A DNA stretch of 64,000 nt, taken from the NCBI GenBank assembly GCA_050247435.1, contig JBFWUF010000009.1:62001-126000 (forward strand), read 5' to 3'. The notes beneath the pieces were generated by a model. The model was not told the origin of the DNA. It saw nothing but the letters and a program-made list of their open reading frames with translations, and searched no databases. Every line of letters begins with the position of its first letter. Positions within the stretch are counted from its first letter, which is position 1. The DNA is from JAJVID01 sp050247435. GTDB lineage: Bacteria; Acidobacteriota; Blastocatellia; RBC074. Shown piece after piece: positions 45,565-55,590 of this stretch. The translations under genes were made by a program, and so were the position numbers.

Positions 45565-46056
45565 ATGAAATTGAAATTATTGATTGTCGCTTGCTTTGCC
45601 GTTGTTGGGCTGTTATCACTTTCAATCCAGGCATTGACCGGTCAGGCCGCATACGCCAATGAATCATCTCAAGCGCAGAAGTTGCCAGGTGACGATGTCA
45701 TCATTCCCTCAGTTGACGAGAAATGGGGGCAGGTGAAATTCACTCACCAGCAACACCTGGCGTTTTCGGACTGCACCTATTGCCATCATACGAACAAAGG
45801 GTTGACGCTTGAAAGTTTCAAGGCGGGCAAATCTGAAAAGATTCCCTTCTGCGCCGACTGCCACCTGCGAAAAGAAGGGGATCCGAAGACCGCGAAAAGC
45901 GCGGACGGCACCGAACTTTGGAGCAAAGAGGCGTATCACATCAACTGCATTGATTGCCACCAGGGCGAAATCACTAAACAGCCCAAAGACGCAGGCAAGG
46001 TCTTGAAACAGGGCGAAGGCCCGACTAAATGCGCTGCCTGCCACGAAGTGAAATAA
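45565..46056 (+). CDS. Periplasmic tetraheme c-type cytochrome
   Basis: A 163-residue cytochrome of the c3/c7-like type. Residues 1-31 are a signal peptide (ending TGQAAYA). Four CxxCH heme-binding motifs are present: CTYCH, CADCH, CIDCH and CAACH, along with additional His residues (HQQH, YHINC) that can be distal ligands. It should carry electrons in the periplasm. The ATG at 45565 is preferred over an earlier start at 45538 because the signal peptide then begins with MKLKLL. No other respiratory gene is adjacent. Confidence 0.9.
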   Translation: MKLKLLIVACFAVVGLLSLSIQALTGQAAYANESSQAQKLPGDDVIIPSVDEKWGQVKFTHQQHLAFSDCTYCHHTNKGLTLESFKAGKSEKIPFCADCHLRKEGDPKTAKSADGTELWSKEAYHINCIDCHQGEITKQPKDAGKVLKQGEGPTKCAACHEVK

Positions 46057-46107
46057 TTTGTCCGGGGGCGCAGCCTTAATCGCTCGCGCCTCCTATTTGA
46101 TCAGGTA

Positions 46108-46785
46108 ATGAATAAACCAAACTATCTTTACGGAATCATCGGCTTGCTGGCTGGTTTGATCATCGGCTACATCGGAACCAATTACATCAACCAAACCAAT
46201 GGCCCGGCGGTTACGGCCAATAGAACCGTCCCGACTTCTGGCGCGCTGCCGCCGGATCATCCTCCAACCGGGGCGACCGGCGGTTCGTCCGGCGCCATGT
46301 CCGCTTCGCCGGGGACAATGATGTCAAGCAGCCAAAGCGGCGGATCGGGCGCCGTCAAATGGGCTGCGCCGGCGCGCTGGGAGGCCAAACCGGCGAGCGG
46401 GATGCGCGCGGCCACATATCTGATTCCCACCGCCAAAGGTGATAGCGAAGGAGCCGAATGCGCCGTCTTCGAAAACCTTGGTGGCGGAGTTCAGGCCAAT
46501 ATTGACCGATGGATCGGGCAGTTCGAAAAGACCGACAACGCGCCGATACAGAAGCAGGAAACAGTCAACGGGCTGAACGTGACGACGGTTGACGTGAGTG
46601 GGACGTTCAAAGGAGGCGGACCGATGATGGGACAATCGAGCGGGCCGAAGGTAGGTTATCGGCTGCTCGGCGCAATCGCCGAGGGACCGGAAGGTGAGGT
46701 CTTTTTCAAATTGACCGGACCTGCGAAGACCGTCGCGGCGGCGCAGGCCGAGTTCCTGACGATGCTGAAATCGCTTAAAAAGTAG
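46108..46785 (+). CDS. Membrane-anchored protein of unknown function
   Basis: A 225-residue protein with one N-terminal membrane helix (about 7-26, YGIIGLLAGLIIGYIGTNYI), a Thr/Pro/Ser/Gly-rich linker with several Met (30-85) and a compact C-terminal domain (90-225). The latter begins WAAPARWEAKP and contains ENLGGGVQANIDRWIGQF, a pattern I have seen in conserved hypothetical proteins of Acidobacteria and Planctomycetes. It lies 51 nt after the cytochrome gene and 10 nt before the phosphodiesterase gene. Confidence 0.75.
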   Translation: MNKPNYLYGIIGLLAGLIIGYIGTNYINQTNGPAVTANRTVPTSGALPPDHPPTGATGGSSGAMSASPGTMMSSSQSGGSGAVKWAAPARWEAKPASGMRAATYLIPTAKGDSEGAECAVFENLGGGVQANIDRWIGQFEKTDNAPIQKQETVNGLNVTTVDVSGTFKGGGPMMGQSSGPKVGYRLLGAIAEGPEGEVFFKLTGPAKTVAAAQAEFLTMLKSLKK

Positions 46786-46795
46786 AATTGCAATA

Positions 46796-47554
46796 GTGAA
46801 ATTCCGAATCGTCCCAAGCACGGCGGATGGGCAGGTTCAGTTGCTGACCACCTATCTGATCAACGACACGCTGGCGATTGACGCCGGCGCGATCGCCATT
46901 GGCTTGAGCCACGAAGAGCAGCTTCGCATCCGCTCGATCATCGTCACGCACGCGCATCTGGATCATGTTTTCTCGCTCCCGCTCTACCTGACCAACCTGT
47001 TCGATGAAATACACGAACCTGTCAGGCTTTACGCGACGCAATCAGACTTCGATGCGTTGCAGCAACACATATTCACTCCGCGAGTGTGGATCACGCTGGA
47101 CACGATGAAGAATGACCACACCGACCTGGTCTCTTTCCAACCGATCAGGTCTGGCGAGAGTTTCCTCGCCGAAGGGTTGAAAGTAACTCCGATTCAGGTC
47201 ACACACACAGTTCTGACGCACGGATTGATCGTGGAGGATGACAACAGCGCGCTGCTCTTCACATCCGACACGGGCGCGACCGAACGCATCTGGCAGGTGG
47301 CAAGTGAATGTGAGAAATTGCGCGCCATCTTCATTGATCTCTCCTTCCCGAATCGCATGACTGAACTCGCGCGCATATCGCAGCATCATTCGCCAGCGAC
47401 GCTGCTCGAAGAAATGTCGAAGATGAGCCCCGGCATCCCAGTCTATGCCGTGCACATCAAAGCGGCCTACCGCGATCAAGTCGTCAAGGAGATCGAGGCG
47501 CTCAATAACCCTCGCATCATCGTGGCCGAAGTCGGACGCGAATATGAGTTCTGA
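46796..47554 (+). CDS. Class II cyclic nucleotide phosphodiesterase (metallo-beta-lactamase fold)
   Basis: A 252-residue metallo-hydrolase. The zinc motif is VTHAHLDHVFSLPLYL, further ligands are in VTHTVLTHGL and TSDTG, and KAAYRD lies near the C-terminus. The pattern, including LTNLFD, matches class II 3',5'-cyclic-nucleotide phosphodiesterases (CpdP/PDE1 type) rather than tRNase Z. It starts with GTG and has no visible Shine-Dalgarno, so it probably depends on translation of the gene 10 nt upstream. The adenylate cyclase gene follows, which supports a cAMP-degrading role. Confidence 0.85.
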   Translation: MKFRIVPSTADGQVQLLTTYLINDTLAIDAGAIAIGLSHEEQLRIRSIIVTHAHLDHVFSLPLYLTNLFDEIHEPVRLYATQSDFDALQQHIFTPRVWITLDTMKNDHTDLVSFQPIRSGESFLAEGLKVTPIQVTHTVLTHGLIVEDDNSALLFTSDTGATERIWQVASECEKLRAIFIDLSFPNRMTELARISQHHSPATLLEEMSKMSPGIPVYAVHIKAAYRDQVVKEIEALNNPRIIVAEVGREYEF

Positions 47555-47555
47555 A

Positions 47556-47642
47556 TTGGTGGTTGGTGGTTGGTGATTGGTTGCACGCTTACTATGAGCG
47601 TTACTTCATCGCAATCACCAACCACCAATCACCAACCACTGA
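47556..47642. repeat. Palindrome of GGTGGTT/GGTGATT units
   Basis: The left arm (47556-47584) is a tandem of GGTGGTT and GGTGATT heptamers and the right arm (47611-47642) is its inverted counterpart AATCACCAACCACC with several mismatches caused by unit shuffling. It ends 6 nt before the ATG of the adenylate cyclase, in the place of a ribosome-binding site. Confidence 0.85.
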
Positions 47643-47648
47643 CACTTT

Positions 47649-49241
<1,593 letters not shown>

Positions 49242-49283
49242 AAGACAAAGTGCGGTCGCTAACTAATGTCTTGAGCCACAATT

Positions 49284-49520
49284 TCAACGCCGCTCCCGAT
49301 ACTCAAACCACACGATCTCGACAACAAGCACGACGCCGAAGAGCGCCGTGAGCCAGAGAAACTCCGCAAAAAAGAAGAACACAAGTTGAAAGTCCCATCG
49401 CGTCTCATAGTCGGCGGATGGCGGAAAGGTCGCAAACCGCAGTATTCGCCACAACGCTCCTGCAACGCACACCGCAATCCACCCCAGAAACGTAAACGCA
49501 ATCACCCGGGATATTTTCAT
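49284..49520 (-). CDS. Small two-helix membrane protein
   Basis: A 78-residue protein with two long hydrophobic helices (about 5-25 and 45-68) and a charged C-terminus (FEYRERR). The frame is open to 49598, but the ATG at 49520 places the first helix at the start, as expected. No Shine-Dalgarno is evident. Unknown function. Confidence 0.5.
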   Translation of the reverse strand: MKISRVIAFTFLGWIAVCVAGALWRILRFATFPPSADYETRWDFQLVFFFFAEFLWLTALFGVVLVVEIVWFEYRERR

Positions 49521-49611
49521 AAGTAATGTCGAGACGCGAGGCCCCCTAACTTGAATTATACGGGCGACAGATGTTTCTACTGCTGGTCCGAGCAGCACCG
49601 GTGTGGCCTTC

Positions 49612-50028
49612 TCAATCCATCCAGTTCCGCACGCTGAGGCGCGGAACAGCCTGAAAGTCGCGCAAGTTGCGTGTTACCAGCGTGGCGCGCTGAGCCAGAG
49701 CGATGCTGGCGATGAGTAAATCGGCGCGCCCAATTTTACCCAGGCCGGGCTCAGACCGCAGTCCATCAAAGAGCTTGGCAGCCGCCGCATCGAATGGAAC
49801 AATTTCAAGGAGCGCCAGCAACTCCTCCGAGCGATTCAGCCATTGCTGAGCGCGTAAAACCTCGTCGCCTGTCGCCGCCTTACGCACAAACTCAATTCTG
49901 CCACGCAGGATTTCAATTTTGGTGATGATAGTCGTGGCGACTTTGGCGTCAGCCCTTGCGACACTCGCAACAACGTGAGGGTTGTCTTTATGCAATGCGC
50001 TCAGCGTATCCGTGTCGAGCAAATACAT
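49612..50028 (-). CDS. PIN-domain toxin (VapC-like)
   Basis: A 138-residue PIN-domain protein, probably an endoribonuclease toxin. The acidic residues of the PIN site are present: D in LLDTDTLSALH, E in TKIEILRGR, D in GRADLLIASIAL and the C-terminal TRNLRDF. Its ATG overlaps the stop of the upstream HTH gene by one base (TAATG), a typical toxin-antitoxin coupling. Confidence 0.88.
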   Translation of the reverse strand: MYLLDTDTLSALHKDNPHVVASVARADAKVATTIITKIEILRGRIEFVRKAATGDEVLRAQQWLNRSEELLALLEIVPFDAAAAKLFDGLRSEPGLGKIGRADLLIASIALAQRATLVTRNLRDFQAVPRLSVRNWMD

Positions 50029-50324
50029 TATTGCGCCTCATCATCCGCCTCAGACTGATTGCGGTCACGATAAATCATAGCCAACAACTCATCCAGATAT
50101 GGATCATCTTTCAAAGCGCCTGCTTGCTGCAACAAGATGTCGCGGCTGTCTTGCGCGCGCAGCCAATCGTCAATTGCGCTTTTGAGGAACCGCCAGGCGT
50201 CTTCAATCCGACGGCCAGGAATATGGCCCCGGCTGGCTTCACGCTCTACCGTGTCCAACGGCAATTTCAGATAATCGGCGGCCTCTTCCAACGTGAAAAC
50301 TTCCGATACGGCGGTCTGGCTCAT
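50028..50324 (-). CDS. Excisionase-type HTH antitoxin
   Basis: A 98-residue protein with an N-terminal excisionase/MerR-like helix-turn-helix (FTLEEAADYLKLPLDTVERE, then GRRIEDAWRF) and an acidic C-terminal part that probably binds the toxin. GGGAGG lies 8 nt before the ATG. It overlaps the PIN-toxin gene by one base. A 37-nt palindrome just upstream could be its operator. VapC partners are more often AbrB- or Phd-type, but this helix-turn-helix type is also known. Confidence 0.82.
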   Translation of the reverse strand: MSQTAVSEVFTLEEAADYLKLPLDTVEREASRGHIPGRRIEDAWRFLKSAIDDWLRAQDSRDILLQQAGALKDDPYLDELLAMIYRDRNQSEADDEAQ

Positions 50325-50346
50325 ACTATTAACCTCCCTTCAACAG

Positions 50347-50383
50347 GATAGGCGCGACTGTAGCAATTACAATCGCGCCTATC
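50347..50383. promoter_or_regulatory. Palindrome upstream of the toxin-antitoxin operon
   Basis: A perfect 11-bp inverted repeat GATAGGCGCGA/TCGCGCCTATC (50347-50357 with 50373-50383) with TGTA/TACA pairing inside. It is 22 nt before the antitoxin start and 32 nt after the EF-G stop. It could be an autoregulatory operator or an EF-G terminator; it has no T-run. Confidence 0.6.
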
Positions 50384-50415
50384 AAGCATTGCCCAGCATC
50401 ATTCAGCCAGCGATT

Positions 50416-52521
50416 TTACTCCTCCTCTTCCTTCCTCACCCGCCCTTCAGCCACCGCCTGCTGCACGATCTTCTGCGACAGGTGCGCCGGCACTTCGTCG
50501 TAGTGAGAAAACTCCATCGAGTACGACCCGCGCGCTGAGGTGATCGAGTTGAGCGATTGCGGGAAGGTCAGCATCTCGGCCATCGGCACTATGGCTTTGA
50601 CGATCTGATTTGTTCCTTTTGAATCCATGCCCTGAATGCGTCCGCGGCGTGAATTGATCTCGCCCATGATGTCGCCGGAGCATTCCTGCGGGGCGACGAC
50701 TTCGACGTGCATCACTGGTTCGAGCAACACCGGGTTGGCTTTCTCGATCATGTTCTTGAAAGCCTTGCGGCCCGCCATCTGGAACGAGAGGTCGTCGGAA
50801 TCCACCGTGTGATAAGAGCCGTCAATCAGTTCGACCTTGAAATCAACCAGCGGATAGCCGGCCAGAGCTCCGCGAGCGGCTGAATCCTTGATTCCCTTTT
50901 CGACCGCCGGGCGGTAATTCTGCGGAATCGCGCCGCCGAAGATTTTGTCTTTGAACTCGAAACCTCCGCCGCGCGGCAACGGCTCGAAGACGCATTTGCA
51001 ATCGCCGAACTGTCCGCGTCCGCCGGTCTGTTTCTTGTGGCGGCCTTGCACCTCGACGCGCGATTTGATCGTCTCGCGGTAAGGCACTTTGGGCTGATGC
51101 AGAGTCACTTCGACGTGATAGCGGTTCTTGAGCTTCGCGACCGCCGTCTCGACGTGCTGCTGGCTTGAGCCGCCGAGTTCGAACTCTTTCGTCTCGTCGT
51201 TGCGGACGTAATGCAGCAGCGGGTCTTCATCGAGCATCTTGTGAATCGCGCCTGAGAGCTTGTCTTCGTCCGCGCGCGATTTCGGCTCGATGGCGAAATG
51301 GATCGCGGCGTCGGGCAACTTCACAGGGTCGTAATAAATCGGCGCCGCCTTGTCGCAGAGCGTGTCGCCGGTCGCCGTGTCTTTCAGCTTCGTGACGGCG
51401 ATGATGTCTCCGGCGTGAGCTTCGCCGATCTTTTCAATGTTCTTGCCTTGAACTACGTGCAGCGGGCCTAAACGCTCCTGCGCGCTTTTGCCGATGTTGT
51501 AGAGCGTCGCGTCGGATTTCACCAGACCTGACCAGACTTTCATGATCGTGATCTTGCCGAAGTTTTCGACCACCGTGCGGAAGACGTAAGCCGCTGGAGG
51601 CTCATTGTCCGAAACGGCGCGCTCGACATCTTCGGCGCCAGCGTCGGCATTGGCCTTCGCGTGAACGGGGCCGAGGTCCGACGGGTTCGGCGCGTAATCA
51701 ACCACTGCATCCAGCAACGTGGCCACGCCAATCATATTCGCCGACGACGCGGCGAAGACTGGCGTCAGCGAACGGTTGATAATCGCCTTCCTCACGCCGC
51801 CGATAAACTCATCGTCCGTCAACGTTCCGGCCTCGAAGAAATGTTCCATTAACGTCTCGTCGGATTCGGCGACGGCTTCGATCAATTTCTCGTGCGTCTC
51901 GTCAATGTAGCCACGTCCTTCGGTTGGCATTGCGACTTCTTTCGGCTTTCCGTTGGCGTCGAATTCATAAGCCTTCATTCGGATGACATCCACCACGCCT
52001 CGGAAGTTCTTTTCCGTTCCGATTGGCAAGGTCAGCGGCACGCAACTGTGGCCGAACCTTTCGCGCAGCGCGTTAAGCGTAGCGCCGAAATCAGCGCGCT
52101 CCTTGTCCAGTTTGTTGACCACGATGAAGCGCGGGCGCGGGCGATGCAATTCGTCCGCATACTCCCAGGCTTTTTCGGTCTGCACGCCGACGCCGCTGAC
52201 CGCGTCAACGACGAACACCGCTGTCTCGCAAACGCGCAGCGCCATTTTGGCGTGAGCGATAAACGCGGCGTAGCCGGGCGTGTCAATCAGGTTTACTTTT
52301 GATCCTTTGTGTTCGACGTAAGCCGGCGTGATGTTGAGGCTGATTTTGCGGGCAATCTCTTCTTCGTCGTAATCGGTAGGGGCTGTCCCTTCGTCCACAC
52401 GTCCCAAGCGCGATGTCGCGCCGGCGCCAAATAGCATCGCGGCGACGAGGGAGGTTTTCCCAGCGTCGCCGTGACCTACAATGCCCAGGTTTCTGATCTC
52501 CTGTGTCGAATAAACTTTCAT
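50416..52521 (-). CDS. Elongation factor G-like translational GTPase
   Basis: A 701-residue EF-G paralog of the type seen in Thermus EF-G-2 and similar proteins. The GTPase motifs are VGHGDAGKTS (the usual GHxDAGKTT has Ser at the end), LIDTPGYAAF and NKLD. Domains II to V follow to the C-terminus (ISARGSYSMEFSHYDEV). It may act in translocation or ribosome recycling under special conditions. AAAGGAG lies 8 nt before the ATG at 52521; upstream starts at 52539 and 52527 are rejected. No str-operon ribosomal genes are nearby, so it is not the housekeeping copy. Confidence 0.9.
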   Translation of the reverse strand: MKVYSTQEIRNLGIVGHGDAGKTSLVAAMLFGAGATSRLGRVDEGTAPTDYDEEEIARKISLNITPAYVEHKGSKVNLIDTPGYAAFIAHAKMALRVCETAVFVVDAVSGVGVQTEKAWEYADELHRPRPRFIVVNKLDKERADFGATLNALRERFGHSCVPLTLPIGTEKNFRGVVDVIRMKAYEFDANGKPKEVAMPTEGRGYIDETHEKLIEAVAESDETLMEHFFEAGTLTDDEFIGGVRKAIINRSLTPVFAASSANMIGVATLLDAVVDYAPNPSDLGPVHAKANADAGAEDVERAVSDNEPPAAYVFRTVVENFGKITIMKVWSGLVKSDATLYNIGKSAQERLGPLHVVQGKNIEKIGEAHAGDIIAVTKLKDTATGDTLCDKAAPIYYDPVKLPDAAIHFAIEPKSRADEDKLSGAIHKMLDEDPLLHYVRNDETKEFELGGSSQQHVETAVAKLKNRYHVEVTLHQPKVPYRETIKSRVEVQGRHKKQTGGRGQFGDCKCVFEPLPRGGGFEFKDKIFGGAIPQNYRPAVEKGIKDSAARGALAGYPLVDFKVELIDGSYHTVDSDDLSFQMAGRKAFKNMIEKANPVLLEPVMHVEVVAPQECSGDIMGEINSRRGRIQGMDSKGTNQIVKAIVPMAEMLTFPQSLNSITSARGSYSMEFSHYDEVPAHLSQKIVQQAVAEGRVRKEEEE

Positions 52522-52960
52522 GGACATATCTCCTTTCAAGAGATGGACTCAAAGTTTCTGCGATACGGAGCGTGCCGGCAGCCCGAGCATGAGGGGAGGC
52601 TGGGCATCTAAATCAAGCCTGACCTCAAAGCCAGGCTACTGACACGCAGCGCAAATACTCAAAGGGAAGAAAGCGTTCGTGACCGCGAACGCCAATGTGT
52701 CTGCAACGGCGCGTATGCTAAATCAAAAAGGCGAAGATTGGAACAAGAGCGCTGGGAGCGCTGTGTTTAAAAGCCAATATTTTTTGAAACGTCAGTCAGA
52801 CAAGAAGCGTTGATAGTGTCACAAACCTCATGCAGCCAAAGTCAGCATTGACAATCAACAAACAAAGTTCCGCGCAAAGACGGAACAAACGCGTTCTGCT
52901 TCAGACTCATCCGGGTTTGGAGCCTCGATAAATTCAGTCAAGGAAAAAGGAGAAAATCCA
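52522..52960. other. Intergenic region, no gene seen
   Basis: A 439-bp stretch between divergent EF-G and 52961 genes. It contains several short hairpins (for example AGCCTG/CAGGCT near 52617 and GCGTTCG/CGAACGC near 52675) but no convincing ORF, RNA gene or long palindrome. It should carry both promoters. Confidence 0.45.
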
Positions 52961-53251
52961 ATGGTTCACCGTAACCCAATTCTGGCTTGTGTGATCAAAC
53001 AGTACGGCACGGGACTGTATCGGGCCTGTGTCAGTTTCAACAAAGGGCACACTGTCTTTCTCAGCGCCCACCCAGACGAGGAGAGCGCCGACGAGACGAT
53101 CAATCGTTTTCAGGAAGCTTGCCGGGATGGGACGATAAAGACGGCTGAAGACGTGATGAGCTTCGCCAATTACCTTGGATCGCTCGATCTAAAAGGCGGC
53201 GCCAGTCACGGTCTGTTTTCGAGCGGGGGCGAACTGGGCCTCGCGGCTTGA
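52961..53251 (+). CDS. Small protein of unknown function
   Basis: A 96-residue soluble protein with mixed helix/strand sequence, three cysteines and a Gly-rich C-terminus. AAAGGAG lies 8 nt before the ATG, so translation initiation looks strong. It is alone between EF-G and the PEP-mutase gene, and a long palindrome begins 10 nt after its stop. I do not recognise the family. Confidence 0.7.
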   Translation: MVHRNPILACVIKQYGTGLYRACVSFNKGHTVFLSAHPDEESADETINRFQEACRDGTIKTAEDVMSFANYLGSLDLKGGASHGLFSSGGELGLAA

Positions 53252-53260
53252 TATTCCATT

Positions 53261-53378
53261 GAGCTTTTTTCAACACAAAGGGTCAAAGTGCCAAAGAGCC
53301 AAAATGGTCGCAAGCCATTACCTTTCCCTTTTCTTTCTTTGACCCTTCGACCCTTCGACCCTTTGTGTTGAAAAGCTC
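53261..53378. repeat. Long palindrome between convergent genes, GACCCTTC units
   Basis: The arms 53261-53284 and 53357-53378 pair over 22 bp with a 2-nt bulge (GAGCTTTT, CAACACAAAGGGTC). The right arm contains three GACCCTTC-type units while the left has GGGTCAAAGTGCCAAAGAGCC. It lies between the stops of two convergent genes and can act as a bidirectional terminator. Confidence 0.88.
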
Positions 53379-53384
53379 AGGCGG

Positions 53385-54206
53385 TCACGCTTGAAACATG
53401 GCGCTGATCTCACGATAGCTCACGGCCTCATCCGAAAAGTCGAATGTGCCTCGCTCTCGCATTTCGCGGGCGGCGCGAAGAAAAGCGCCAAGCGCCGCGC
53501 GGGAGAGCGCGCTGCCGACACTGACTCGCTTCACCCCGATCTCAGAAAGATCCGCGAGGCTCAATCGAACGCCTTGCAACCCCATGATGACATTCACCGG
53601 ACGATCCACTGAGCCGACCACGGCGGCGATCTCATCTTTGTTCGTAATGCCCGGAGCATAGAGAACGTCGGCGCCCACTTCCTGATAAGCCTGAAGCCGC
53701 TTGATTGTGTCCTTCAAGTCGGGCCGCCCGATAAGATAATTCTCCGCGCGCGCCGTCAACGTGAAAGGAAAAGGAAGCGAGCGGGCCGCCTCCACCGCGG
53801 CGCGGATTCGCTCCACCGCCAGTTCGTGATCGTAGATGGGATCATCCGGACGTTTCGTGAAGTCTTCAATCGAGCAGCCAGCAAGCCCCGCCGCTGCGGC
53901 AAGCCGGATGGTTTCCGCGACCGTTCCCGGGTCATCCCCGAAACCGTTTTCGAGATCGGCGCTGACCGGCAAATCGGTAGCCGACACAATAGCGCCGACA
54001 TGCGCCATCATCCCATCGCGGCTGATTGTGTTATCCCGCTGCCCAACGGAAAACGCGTATCCGGCGCTGGTGGTCGCCAGCGCCTCGAAACCAAGATGGG
54101 CAAGTAGCCGAGCCGTGCCAACATCGAACGGGTTGGGAATGATGAACGCGGCGTTGCGTTCGTGGAGTTCGCGAAATATGCGCCCCTTTTCTTCTTGTGT
54201 TCGCAT
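53385..54206 (-). CDS. Isocitrate lyase/PEP mutase family enzyme
   Basis: A 273-residue TIM-barrel enzyme of the PEP mutase/isocitrate lyase superfamily, which acts on C-C or C-P bonds of oxo-acids. Motifs are PNPFDVGTARLL, SADLENGFGDDP, GCSIEDF, TARAENYLIG and YAPGITNKDEI. Family members include oxaloacetate decarboxylases, 2-methylisocitrate-lyase-like enzymes and phosphonomutases; residues seen do not decide between them. GGAGG lies 6 nt before the ATG. It is the second gene of an operon with the P450, 44 nt downstream. Confidence 0.88.
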   Translation of the reverse strand: MRTQEEKGRIFRELHERNAAFIIPNPFDVGTARLLAHLGFEALATTSAGYAFSVGQRDNTISRDGMMAHVGAIVSATDLPVSADLENGFGDDPGTVAETIRLAAAAGLAGCSIEDFTKRPDDPIYDHELAVERIRAAVEAARSLPFPFTLTARAENYLIGRPDLKDTIKRLQAYQEVGADVLYAPGITNKDEIAAVVGSVDRPVNVIMGLQGVRLSLADLSEIGVKRVSVGSALSRAALGAFLRAAREMRERGTFDFSDEAVSYREISAMFQA

Positions 54207-54250
54207 AAATACCTCCGTTTTTACAGTTCACATCTCCTTGTTATCAATTA

Positions 54251-55414
54251 TCACGCGCGATCTTCCACCGTCAGCAGGGTAATGCGCACGTTTGCGGAAG
54301 CGCGATAGGACGCCGGCGCCACGAGCCGATCAAGAGCGACGCCGGACGCGATCAATCGCTCAACGCCGGACTTTGCTATCGTGACGGCGAGCGATTCGCC
54401 CGGACAGGCATGCGCCCCGGCGCCGAAGGTGAAGGTTTTTCGGTCTTTCCTGAAAATGTCGAATCGGTCGGGGTCTGGGTTGGCCAACGGATCGCGGTTG
54501 GCCGCCGCCAGAACGACGAGAATCATATCACCCCTTTTCATCTCCTGCCCCGCGACTATTCCGTCCTCGGCCACAAAGCGGCGCGTGTTTTGAACCGGAG
54601 AATCGTAGCGAAGGACTTCCAGAATCACATCACGTAGAAGACCTGGATCGGCTGCGACTTGTTCACACAGTTCCGGGCGCCGAGCCAAAGCGAGGATAGT
54701 ATTGCCAATCAAACCCGCCGTCGCCTCATAAGGCTGAAGGAGGAAGCCAATCCCATTCGCGATGATCACGTTTGCGTCTTCGCGCCCCAACCGGTTCGCT
54801 TCTCGCGCGAGCGCCCACAAAAGGCCACCGGCTGACTCGGCTCCTTTATCGGCAAGAAGAGCGCGAAACATTTCCACCAAATGCCCCGCCGCCAGTTTAC
54901 CCCGCTCGAGTTGATCGGGGCTGCTCGCAGGCGCAATGCAGCACGCAAAGTCACTCATCCACAGAGCGGTCTGAGGCAGCATATTCGGCGGAACACCGAT
55001 CAGGCTGCCCATTACGTAAACCGGCAGATGAAAAGCAAAGTTTTCGATCTCAGTTGAAAGCAACCGCGCCCACTTACCGCTCTGTTCGGCGGCCTGAACC
55101 GCGTCGAGCGACTGAAGCGCCGCCGACACGGCTTGTTTAAAAGGACAATGCCCCTCGCCGTCATTCATCCGAACCAGATGTTGAAAAATGTCGGCGGCGG
55201 GCGATCCGAGCAATGATCGAGGAACCGGCTCCGTCGCCGGACGTACCCGGCAAAGCTTGCTGGTCAAAACGGCGGTCACGGCTTGAGCGCTCGTGGCGAC
55301 CCAGGCGCCGAGCGCATCATCGCGATAGAGCGGCTTGCCCATCACCAGGTTCGCGTAATAGGGATAAGGGTCCGAGTGCGTTACCGCCGCAAGCGGGTCC
55401 TGCGGAAATGTCAT
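54251..55414 (-). CDS. Cytochrome P450
   Basis: A 387-residue bacterial class I P450 monooxygenase. The heme-binding loop is FGAGAHACPGESLA with the axial Cys, the ExxR motif is EVLR, and the PERF-like region is DPDRFDIFR. The I-helix oxygen-binding motif is YEATAG where AGxET or a variant is usual, so proton delivery may differ. GGAGG lies 7 nt before the ATG. It leads an operon with the PEP-mutase-family gene and is divergent from an ArsR-type regulator. No ferredoxin gene is adjacent. Confidence 0.92.
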   Translation of the reverse strand: MTFPQDPLAAVTHSDPYPYYANLVMGKPLYRDDALGAWVATSAQAVTAVLTSKLCRVRPATEPVPRSLLGSPAADIFQHLVRMNDGEGHCPFKQAVSAALQSLDAVQAAEQSGKWARLLSTEIENFAFHLPVYVMGSLIGVPPNMLPQTALWMSDFACCIAPASSPDQLERGKLAAGHLVEMFRALLADKGAESAGGLLWALAREANRLGREDANVIIANGIGFLLQPYEATAGLIGNTILALARRPELCEQVAADPGLLRDVILEVLRYDSPVQNTRRFVAEDGIVAGQEMKRGDMILVVLAAANRDPLANPDPDRFDIFRKDRKTFTFGAGAHACPGESLAVTIAKSGVERLIASGVALDRLVAPASYRASANVRITLLTVEDRA

Positions 55415-55428
55415 TTGTCACCTCCGAA

Positions 55429-55517
55429 ACCTGGGAGCGTAGGCATCCTTGCCTGCTTGCCTCGGCAAGAAGTCTTCTGCGGAAGCAAATCAGGCGAGGA
55501 TGCCTGCGCTCCCAGGT
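55429..55517. repeat. Long palindrome, CTGGGAGCG family, in divergent promoter region
   Basis: The arms 55429-55455 and 55491-55517 are inverted copies of 27 bp with two mismatches (ACCTGGGAGCG, AGGCATCC, GCCTG). A related element lies at 59764-59867. It sits between the P450 start and the regulator start, just behind the P450 ribosome-binding site. Confidence 0.9.
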
Positions 55518-55560
55518 CAATAGATTTAGTCGAACAACACTCCGCATCATATCCATAGTC

Positions 55561-55579
55561 AAACGAAAGTGTTTCATTT
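55561..55579. promoter_or_regulatory. Putative operator of the ArsR-type regulator
   Basis: An inverted repeat AAACGAAA-GTG-TTTCATTT with one mismatch, 11 nt before the regulator ATG. Its position and symmetry suit autoregulation and control of the divergent P450 operon. This is inference. Confidence 0.45.
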
Positions 55580-55590
55580 ACGATTTAACC

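Noticed and set aside
52848..52876. TTGACA as a -35 box for the small protein at 52961
   Set aside because: No acceptable -10 hexamer lies 16-18 bp downstream.
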